A stretch of DNA of 64,000 nt from Bacteroidota bacterium. Lineage in GTDB: Bacteria > Bacteroidota > Bacteroidia > Chitinophagales > Chitinophagaceae. This document shows positions 35,135-42,900 of the stretch, piece by piece (positions within the stretch are counted from its first letter, which is position 1; each line of letters begins with the position of its first letter). The stretch spans positions 1 through 64,000 of the forward strand of contig JAFDXE010000005.1 in assembly GCA_018268085.1 (NCBI GenBank). Direction: 5' to 3'. The notes under the pieces were generated by a model, which was not told where the DNA came from, ran no database searches, and saw nothing but the letters and a program-made list of their open reading frames with translations. Made by a program: the position numbers and the translations under genes.

Positions 35135-36193
35135 ATGTTCATTAGATCAACAGGCGTAATATCTGCACAGCATAGTTTCGGGAATGTACCGTTCCTCGAA
35201 AACCCTGTTGAATACAATACCAACAGGCTCACCTGTATTGAGCCGGATTATAAAGACATTATTGATCCCAAAATGATCAGGAGAATGAGCCGCATCATCC
35301 GCATGGGTGTGGCTGCAGCTATTGGTTGTTTACGTGAAGGTAATACCGATGTGCCGGATGCTATTGTAACCGGTACTGCTTACGGTTGCCTGCAGGATAC
35401 AGATGTGTTCTTATCTAAAATGGTAGAACAAAATGAAGAATTGCTTACGCCAACAGCATTCATTCAATCAACGCATAATACCATTGGTGCACAAATAGGA
35501 TTGATGCTGAAATCAAACCGTTATAATAATGCTTTTGTACATCGTGGCTTTTCTTTTGAAAGTGCAATGCTCGATGGTATGTTATTGCTGATGGAAAATG
35601 CAGCAGGAAATGTACTGGTTGGCGCAATTGATGAATTAACAGATCATTCTTTTGCCATACTGGAGCGATTTGGGTTGTACAAAAAAAATCCTGTTACAAA
35701 TACAGCGCTTTATTCTACAAATACACGAGGTTCAATTGCAGGTGAAGGATCTGCATTTTTCCTGCTGGCTAAAGAACATACAGCCGGTGACTATGCAAAA
35801 CTGGATGGCATGCATACATTTTATAAACCTGCATCCATCGTAGAATCTGAAGAACAGGTGAAACTTTTTCTGGAGTCGCATTCAATTGATATCAACGATA
35901 TTGATCTGATCATTACCGGAAGAAACGGCGACACAACACATGACGCAGTGTACAACCAGCTTAATCGCGGAATATTTAATGGAATTACTACCGCCGGTTA
36001 TAAACATCTTTGCGGCGAGTATCCCACTGCAGTTTCATTTGCCCTGTGGCTGGCTGCGAATTGTATCAAACAGAATGTAATTCCATCATCACTGCACAGT
36101 ACAAGCAACACCGGGAAAGATATTAAACGTGTACTGGTGTACAATCATTACCAGGATATCCATCATAGCTTATTATTGCTGTCGGCATGTTAA
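35135..36193 (+). CDS. chain-length factor-like ketosynthase homologue, cassette 2
   Basis: From ATG 35135 the protein has 352 residues, matching the 350 residues of its paralogue at 9676-10728; earlier in-frame starts lie inside the upstream KS. The nucleophile position falls in FVHRGFSFESA, with glycine (Gly138) in place of Cys, and HLCGEYPTAVSF replaces the second His motif, as in the paralogue. This is the expected non-catalytic partner of the KS 4 bases upstream. The end overlaps the deacetylase-like gene by 7 bases. Confidence 0.85.
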   Translation: MFIRSTGVISAQHSFGNVPFLENPVEYNTNRLTCIEPDYKDIIDPKMIRRMSRIIRMGVAAAIGCLREGNTDVPDAIVTGTAYGCLQDTDVFLSKMVEQNEELLTPTAFIQSTHNTIGAQIGLMLKSNRYNNAFVHRGFSFESAMLDGMLLLMENAAGNVLVGAIDELTDHSFAILERFGLYKKNPVTNTALYSTNTRGSIAGEGSAFFLLAKEHTAGDYAKLDGMHTFYKPASIVESEEQVKLFLESHSIDINDIDLIITGRNGDTTHDAVYNQLNRGIFNGITTAGYKHLCGEYPTAVSFALWLAANCIKQNVIPSSLHSTSNTGKDIKRVLVYNHYQDIHHSLLLLSAC

Positions 36194-36963
36194 CCTTTCG
36201 CAATACAAATCTTGTTTTCGGCATAGCATCAATTGCTTTGATCGTAACAGATATACTGTATGATATCCCGTTGGCACTTCCGATTACCATTTTGATCTTA
36301 CTGTATTCTTTGATTTTATTTTACGGCTGCTATTTTATTCATTCGGGATTCTTCATGAACATAGTTTGCAAAGCCGAAACAGATAAGAAAGTAATTGCAA
36401 TAAGTTTTGATGATGGTCCGGCAGAAAATTATACAATGCAAATTGCACAGGTATTAAAGGAGCAGGATATACAGGCAACTTTTTTTTGCATCGGTAACAG
36501 GATTGAAGGAAACGAACACATTGTAAAATCTTTACACGAACAGGGGCACCTGTTGGGAAATCATAGTTATTCGCATCATTTCTTTTTTGATTTGTATTCT
36601 TCCGGTAAAATGCTGGCAGAAATGAAAAAGATGAATGATGCAGTGTACCAGGTTACTGCGCTGCGGCCAAAATTGTTCAGGCCTCCGTATGGTGTAATGA
36701 ATCCCAATCTTCGTGCAGCCATTATTGAAGGAGAATTTATTCCCGTTGGATGGAATGTACGTTCAATGGACACTGTTGCAAAAGACAGCAGTAAATTAAT
36801 GGAGAAAATTAAACAAGCATTACAACCCGGTGCAGTATACCTCTTTCATGATACCTGTAAGATTACGCTGGATGTATTGCCGGCATTCATTAAACATGTT
36901 AAAGATCAGGGTTACGATATTATAAGAATGGATAAAATGTTAGCTTTGCAGGCTTATGAATAA
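36187..36963 (+). CDS. membrane-anchored polysaccharide deacetylase family protein
   Basis: A 258-residue protein with two N-terminal hydrophobic segments (about residues 8-24 and 29-50) and a NodB-homology domain: SFDDGP (Asp75-Asp76), GNHSYSHH (His126, His130) and FRPPYG. All metal-binding residues are present. The family removes N-acetyl or O-acyl groups from carbohydrates. In this pigment operon it may act on an acylated or glycosylated intermediate at the membrane; the substrate is unknown. It overlaps the neighbours on both sides by 7-8 bases, so it is a genuine member of the operon. Confidence 0.88.
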   Translation: MLTFRNTNLVFGIASIALIVTDILYDIPLALPITILILLYSLILFYGCYFIHSGFFMNIVCKAETDKKVIAISFDDGPAENYTMQIAQVLKEQDIQATFFCIGNRIEGNEHIVKSLHEQGHLLGNHSYSHHFFFDLYSSGKMLAEMKKMNDAVYQVTALRPKLFRPPYGVMNPNLRAAIIEGEFIPVGWNVRSMDTVAKDSSKLMEKIKQALQPGAVYLFHDTCKITLDVLPAFIKHVKDQGYDIIRMDKMLALQAYE

Positions 36964-37591
36964 ACTCTTTATTTCGATCTGTATTTTGTGTTGTGGATTT
37001 ACCGTTAAAGCGCAATATCCCGGTTATACAAGCCTGAATGACCTTGGTACTTTTAAATCAGCCTTTGCGGTTGCCGCACAAAAAACGTCCAGTATTAAAA
37101 GCGATTTTGTACAGGAGAAAAACCTCAGTATGCTTTCCGAAAAAATTATTTCTAAAGGGAAGTTCTGGTTTAAAAAAGAAAACCAGGTACGGATGGAATA
37201 TACTAACCCGTTCGAATACCTGATGGTGATCAATAAAGACAAAGTATTTATTAAGGATGGACAGAAACAAAACACCATTTCAACAAAATCTAACAAGCTT
37301 TTCCAGCAGATTAATAAAATAACAGTTGATTGTGTACAGGGAAATGTATTGAACAATACCGATTTTACCATCAGGGTTTTTGAAAACAAAACCACTTACC
37401 TGATTGAGATGTCGCCAATGGCAAAGAACCTAAAAGATTTTTTTAAGACGATCATTGTTACGGTAGATAAAAAAGACTACACGGTTTCCAATATTGAAAT
37501 GGATGAAAACTCAGGCGACAATACGATCATTCGTTTTTCCAACAAAGAAATGAACACAAATCTTCCGGATGCGTTATTTGCTATTAAGTAG
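36956..37591 (+). CDS. LolA-like outer-membrane lipoprotein carrier protein
   Basis: A 211-residue periplasmic protein with a signal peptide (LFISICILCCGFTVKAQ). SDFVQEKNLSMLSEKIISKG and FWFKKENQVRMEYTNPF are the typical LolA strands. LolA-like proteins in aryl polyene clusters, next to MMPL exporters, are thought to carry the lipid-linked or hydrophobic pigment through the periplasm. The 3' end overlaps the lipoprotein gene by 23 bases. It is probably the dedicated carrier of this locus and not the housekeeping LolA. Confidence 0.88.
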   Translation: MNKLFISICILCCGFTVKAQYPGYTSLNDLGTFKSAFAVAAQKTSSIKSDFVQEKNLSMLSEKIISKGKFWFKKENQVRMEYTNPFEYLMVINKDKVFIKDGQKQNTISTKSNKLFQQINKITVDCVQGNVLNNTDFTIRVFENKTTYLIEMSPMAKNLKDFFKTIIVTVDKKDYTVSNIEMDENSGDNTIIRFSNKEMNTNLPDALFAIK

Positions 37592-38189
37592 TTTGCTGTG
37601 TTTATTGTTGGGTTGTAGTTCAGCCTACAAGCACCTGGAAAAAACATCCGGTAATCCTGCCGACATTCTGAAATTTAAACCGGAAATATCTGTTGTTTTA
37701 TACAAAGCACAAATTGATGTGATCGGCAATTACCTTAGCGGCTTATTACTTATAAAGAAAATGCCCGACAGCAGTACACGCATTTTGTTCTCTAACGAAA
37801 TGGGAATTAAATTTTTTGATTTCGGTTTTTCCAAAGACAATGATTTTACCGTGTATTACATTTTAAAGAAGATGAACCGCAAGGCTGTGATAAAAACATT
37901 ACGCAAAGATTTTGAGATCGTGATGATGCAGCATATTGATACCAGCAATGCATTTATTAAAAAAGACAGCAACCGGAATTTATATTATGGCTTTCCACAG
38001 CCCAAAGGTTTTAACTATTATATTACCGATAGCAGTACCACACAATTGCTACGGATGGAAAGAGCGTCTAAAAGAAAACCTGTTGTAACCGTAACAACGG
38101 CGGGTTATACAAACGGATTGCCCGACAGCATTGGTTTTACCCATCATAAATTTGATTTTATCATTGCACTTAAAAGAATTGAAAGATAA
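37569..38189 (+). CDS. lipoprotein of unknown function (LolA partner)
   Basis: A 206-residue protein whose lipobox LLLGCSS puts the acylated cysteine at residue 16. The start overlaps the LolA gene by 23 bases and the stop overlaps the start of the dehydratase gene by one base. The mature part has an alternating strand pattern (ISVVLYKAQIDVIGNYLSG), like a LolB-type half barrel that would receive cargo at the outer membrane. That likeness is by pattern and place only. Similar lipoproteins accompany LolA in aryl polyene loci. Confidence 0.78.
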   Translation: MRYLLLSSLLCLLLGCSSAYKHLEKTSGNPADILKFKPEISVVLYKAQIDVIGNYLSGLLLIKKMPDSSTRILFSNEMGIKFFDFGFSKDNDFTVYYILKKMNRKAVIKTLRKDFEIVMMQHIDTSNAFIKKDSNRNLYYGFPQPKGFNYYITDSSTTQLLRMERASKRKPVVTVTTAGYTNGLPDSIGFTHHKFDFIIALKRIER

Positions 38190-38554
38190 TGTTACTCGGA
38201 AATTTTTTTACCATCATCAATAAAGAAATAACGGATAATTCGGCTACACTTCTGATCAGCATCAACGCAGCCCATCCTATTTTCGAAGGACATTTCCCGG
38301 GGCAACCTGTTGTTCCCGGCGTATGTATGATTCAAATGATAAAGGAAATGATGGAATCCATTGAAGGAAAACCTTTGCAATTAAAGAAAGCAGATCAGCT
38401 TAAATTCCTGGCAATAATTAACCCGGTTGAAAATCCATTGGTAAATATTACATTCAGTATCGACCATAAAGAAGATAACATTGTATTAAACGGCAGGATT
38501 TACAAAGACGAACTCAACTTCCTGAAATTTAAAAGTAGTTTTATACTTATTTGA
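38189..38554 (+). CDS. hotdog-fold dehydratase subunit with catalytic His but no Glu (ApeI/ApeP-like)
   Basis: A 121-residue FabZ-like protein. IFEGHFPGQPVVPGV keeps the catalytic His35 and its loop. The residue aligned with the catalytic Glu of FabZ is Gln49 in CMIQMIKEMM. It therefore complements the His-less subunit at 28997-29425, which keeps the Glu. In FabZ dimers each active site takes His from one chain and Glu from the other, so a heterodimer would own one full site. It ends the operon, and a bidirectional terminator follows. Confidence 0.85.
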   Translation: MLLGNFFTIINKEITDNSATLLISINAAHPIFEGHFPGQPVVPGVCMIQMIKEMMESIEGKPLQLKKADQLKFLAIINPVENPLVNITFSIDHKEDNIVLNGRIYKDELNFLKFKSSFILI

Positions 38555-38660
38555 TTTTTCCCAGCTCCATTTTTATATTGGCTGATATTATATTTAAATA
38601 AAGGGAGAAGGATAAGCTATTGTTTATTATTAATGATTGTGCCTCACATAAATCCAATAA

Positions 38661-38688
38661 AAAAGCCCTACCAGTTGGTAGCGCTTTT
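38661..38688. terminator. bidirectional hairpin terminator at the end of the pigment locus
   Basis: AAAAGCCCTACC and GGTAGCGCTTTT form a 12-bp stem with one C-C mismatch and an AGTT loop. T-runs follow on each strand. It sits between the last plus-strand gene (ends 38554) and the convergent minus-strand gene (ends 38706). Confidence 0.75.
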
Positions 38689-38705
38689 CTAATTTGCCGA
38701 TTATA

Positions 38706-39299
38706 TTACTTTATAAATTTAGCAAGAGATTTGCCTGCCTTTGCATAGCACTCAGCAATCCTGGCACCGGTGTCGATATCTGCGCCAAAGAAAGATGATC
38801 CTGGTGCATTGTCGATAGTAATGGTTGCAATTTTTTTAGAATGATCTGCCGTTTCAACAATCGTTACTTCAGCATCAATCTGGGCAGCCTTTTTTCCGCC
38901 GATCATTCCCATACCTGTATTGTAACCCGGTTCAGTAAATATTGTATGAAAAATGATCGTGTACTTTGCATCCTTTTTTGTTGTTGACTCCATGTATTTG
39001 TTGAACATTTCACGGAATTTAGGTTCAAATTCAAGCTCCCTGTCAGAAACCCAGCGTTTCGCCCAGGCATCTCCCTTTCCTTCCGATTTTTCATTGTAAT
39101 CGTGTACTTTTTTCTGTACATAATCCGCCTCTTTATCAAATTTACCTACAGCCATATTATCATAGGTAAATTCAAAATTAAAGGAGGTTTCGTTTTTGAT
39201 AGCATCAAGTGAGCCATCTTTAAGTTTCATTTTTTGGGCGCTGGCACTCATTCCAATGGCCATCAGGAACAGTACTACGGTAAATTGTAAACGTTTCAT
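38706..39299 (-). CDS. secreted protein of unknown function, paralogue of 23169-23759
   Basis: From the ATG at 39299 the protein has 197 residues; an in-frame upstream start (39338) would place extra polar residues before the signal peptide (LQFTVVLFLMAIGMSASAQ). It matches the 23169-23759 product along its length, including FTEPGYN, VTIVETADHSKKIATIT, the KEADYVQKK helix and the ARIAECYAKAGKS end. The paralogues have the same orientation and lie at the two borders of block 2. Function is unknown; the gene may be a target or partner of the pigment system, or just a boundary marker of a duplication. Confidence 0.75.
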   Translation of the reverse strand: MKRLQFTVVLFLMAIGMSASAQKMKLKDGSLDAIKNETSFNFEFTYDNMAVGKFDKEADYVQKKVHDYNEKSEGKGDAWAKRWVSDRELEFEPKFREMFNKYMESTTKKDAKYTIIFHTIFTEPGYNTGMGMIGGKKAAQIDAEVTIVETADHSKKIATITIDNAPGSSFFGADIDTGARIAECYAKAGKSLAKFIK

Positions 39300-39446
39300 A
39301 TTGATTTTGTTTTTTTTCTGTAAGCTAAAAATAAGCAAAATTGCAGTGTACTAAAATTAATTTAACCCTGTTGCTATTTGCCATAAATTGCTATCGGTAT
39401 AATTTCTGTTGGATAGATATCTTTAACCAATTTAAAAATGCACATT

Positions 39447-39908
39447 ATGAAAAAGGTACTTATTACACTCGACTACAGTCCGGCTGCACAAATTGTTGCA
39501 GAAACAGGATACAGCATCGCTCAAAAAATGGATGCATCCATTTGTATTGTTCATGTAATAACAGATGCAGCGTGGTATGCAATGGATTATTCCCCGATCA
39601 TGGGATACCAGGGTGGCTATACCTCCGGTACAAACGAGGTGCTTGCGGATATTAAACAGGAAGCAGAAAATTTTTTGAATGCTACTGCAAAACACCTGGG
39701 TGGAAGTAACATAACTACTAAAGTCCTCGAAGGAGAAACAACTGATGCCATCATTGAATACAGTAAGGAATGGAATGCTGATCTGATTGTGATGGGTTCA
39801 CACAGTCATCATGGATTAGATCGCATCTTTGGTACGGATGTAGCAACCTATATACTTAAACATGCACAAATTCCCGTGCTCGCTATACCTACAGCAGGAG
39901 ATAAATAA
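39447..39908 (+). CDS. universal stress protein (UspA family)
   Basis: A 153-residue single-domain protein. KKVLITLDYSPAAQ at the start and the nucleotide-binding GSHSHHGLDRIFGTDVATYILKHAQIPVL at the end match the family (the G-x2-G-x9-G-S/T-type loop is modified to GSHSHHG...GTDVAT). A second ATG at 39438 would add three residues. It does not belong to the pigment locus: it faces away from the paralogue gene and is convergent with the giant repeat gene. Confidence 0.88.
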   Translation: MKKVLITLDYSPAAQIVAETGYSIAQKMDASICIVHVITDAAWYAMDYSPIMGYQGGYTSGTNEVLADIKQEAENFLNATAKHLGGSNITTKVLEGETTDAIIEYSKEWNADLIVMGSHSHHGLDRIFGTDVATYILKHAQIPVLAIPTAGDK

Positions 39909-39938
39909 GGATTTTATTTTCAATGCTACATCCGGTTG

Positions 39939-42900
39939 TTAGCGGATAAGCACTACATTCCCTTTGAGGGTTTTTAATTTACCTGTTCGGTCTATACCCT
40001 GAACCGACCAAACATAATTACCTATATTCTGTTTCATTGATTTATATGTGCCGTCCCATCCTTTCCCTATTTCATGTGTTTCAAACACTAATTCACCAAA
40101 CCGGTTATACACCCTGAAAAATTCAAGTGTTGCAATACCTACGGGTGTTGGTTTAAAAACATCATTTAGCCCATCTCCATTGGGTGAAAACGCTGTTGGT
40201 ACATAAAATGTGGGCCCCTTCAACACACGAATGGCAACCGTATCTGTTGCTGTGCAGCCAAAATTGTCAGACACAGTTAAAATGAAAGTAGTGTTGCTGG
40301 TTAAAGTTGCCAATGGATTTTGTGCAAAAGGATTATTTAGAACAGATGCAGGAGACCAATTATATGCACCACCTCCGCTGCCGGTTAACTGGTAGGGAAT
40401 ATTGTATTCTGCATCTGCATCCGAACCGGCATTAGCGAAAACCTCAGGTTGAATGTTCAGTGTTACCAGCGCCGTGTCTTTACAGCCCGAAGCATTTTCC
40501 ACTGTTAATGTATAAATACCCTGTTGGCTAACAGCCGACACATTGTTGATAAGCTCATTATTAAATTCCCAGGATGCAGCAAGAGTATTGGTAGTGTATA
40601 AAGAACTAAGGTCTGCAGTTTCACCAAAACATACACGGATATCTTTATCGGGCCCCAATGCCGGTTTACTATTAACCGTTACCGTTATAACTGATCTTGG
40701 TCCTTCACAGTTGTTAATAACCTGGCTAACATAATAAGCTGTTGTACCAGGTGTAACTGTTGAAACAACTGGTGTACCTGTAGAACTACTTCCTCCCGTG
40801 GCCACGTTGTACCACAACAGGCTGGCACCGGGAATGTTGCTATTGGCAACTAATGGATCGGGAGAATCAAACTGGCAATAAACTATGGGGTTGTTTACAT
40901 TTGGTGCAGGAGGGGTTGGGTTAATCACGAGATCCAATGATGCAATGGAATCACATCCGGAACTGCCGGTTAGCGTTATAGTATGTATTCCTGCTGTATT
41001 GAGTGGTAATCCATTCCATACATAGGGCAACGACGAAGAGCAAACCGTTGCACTGTTGTTGCTGTAGGTAACCGGGTTAACCGTGAGTTGTAATACTGCA
41101 ACGGAATCACATCCATAGCTGTTGATAAGATGAGTGCTGTAGTTTCCTGTTGAGGTATATTGCTGTCCGTTCCAAATATACGGAAGATGATCGTCGCATA
41201 TTACTGCACTTGTGGTGCCGGAGGTATTATAATGTATATGTAGATCAAGCGATGCAATAGAATCGCACCCCGCAGTATTAACCAGCATTACGGTATGAAT
41301 ACCGGGGGTATTATACGATTGCCCATTCCAGTTAAATGGAAGTTGATTTTCACAAACAGTTTCAACCGTAGTACTCGAGGTGTTGTTGTTTACCGTTAGT
41401 TGTAAATTGGCTAAAGAATCGCACCCACTGGCGCTTACCAGCGTAGCATTATATGTACCGGATGCTACATAATTATTGCCGTTCCATGAATAAGGCAGTT
41501 GGTTTGTACAAATTGAAATATTTGTTGTACTGTTCACCACAGCTTCGGCAGATAAATGAAGTGTGGCGATGGAATCGCATCCGGCACTGCTAACAAGGGT
41601 TACTGAATAAGTTCCCGGCACTGCATAACTATTGGCATTCCAGCTATAGGGCAACTGGTTTAAACAAACGGTGATACCCGTAGTGCTGGTAGCCGTTGTA
41701 TGAACTTCCAGTTGCAATGATGCCAGCGAATCACAACCCTGGCTGTTTGTGAGTAGTACGGTATATGTGCCCGCGGTTGAATAAGTATTTCCGTTCCAGG
41801 TAACAGGCAACTGGCTATCGCAAACGGATAGCAAACTGTTGCTGGTTGATGTTGGATGAACTTCCAGTTTCAAAGAAGCGATGGAGTCGCATCCGACACT
41901 ACTGGTTAACGTTACCTGGTAAATACCGGAAGTTGAATAACTATTTCCATTCCAAACATAAGGCAATTGTGATGCGCAAATCTCAACGATTGTGGCGCTT
42001 GTTATGGCCGGCAAAACTGTAAGTTGAAGTGTAGCGAGCGAATCGCAAATACTTTGTCCTGTTAACAAAACAGAATAAGTTCCCGGAGCAGCGAACGTAT
42101 TACCGTTCCAGGTGTAAGGTAATTCGTTGTTACAAATGGTAATGTTTGTTGTGCTGGTAACATAGGGAACCACCGTAAGACTAAGAATAGGAACAGAATC
42201 ACAACCAGCCTCGTTGACTAACGTTACAGAGTAGGTGCCACCCGTATTGTAGTTATTTCCATTCCAGGAATAAGGCAACAAAGCAGGGCAAATATTTACA
42301 TTGGTGGTTGAGGTTAATATGTCAGTAACCTCAAGCTGTAGGGTTGCCAGCGAATCACAGCCATCAGCGCTCGTTAAGGTTACAAGATATATTCCATCTG
42401 CAGGGTAGCTATTGCCATTCCACGAATAGGGAAGCTGGTTATTGCAAATGGTTAGGTGTGTAATACTGCTTACTACAGGGTAGACGGTTAGATCCAGGTT
42501 GGCTACAGAATCGCATCCACCTGCGGTAATTAAAGAAACAGAATATGTTCCGGTAGAGGTATAGTCATTACCGTTCCAGGTATAGGGTAATTGATTGCTG
42601 CATATGTTTATTGTTGTGGTGCTGGTAATTACATCATTGATGATAAGTTCCAGGGTAGCGATAGAATCGCAGCCGGCATTGCTTTGAAGGGAAAGTGAAT
42701 AAATTCCATCAATTGTATAATCATTACCGTTCCAGGTATAAGGTAATTGATTGCTGCAGATGTTTACCGTTGTTGTGCTGCTGAGAAAAGGTTCTACTAC
42801 AAAATGTAATGTAGCAATAGAATCGCAGCCGGCACCATTGGTTAAATGAACAACATAGGTTCCATTGGTTGAATAGCTGTTTCCATTCCATATAAAAGGG

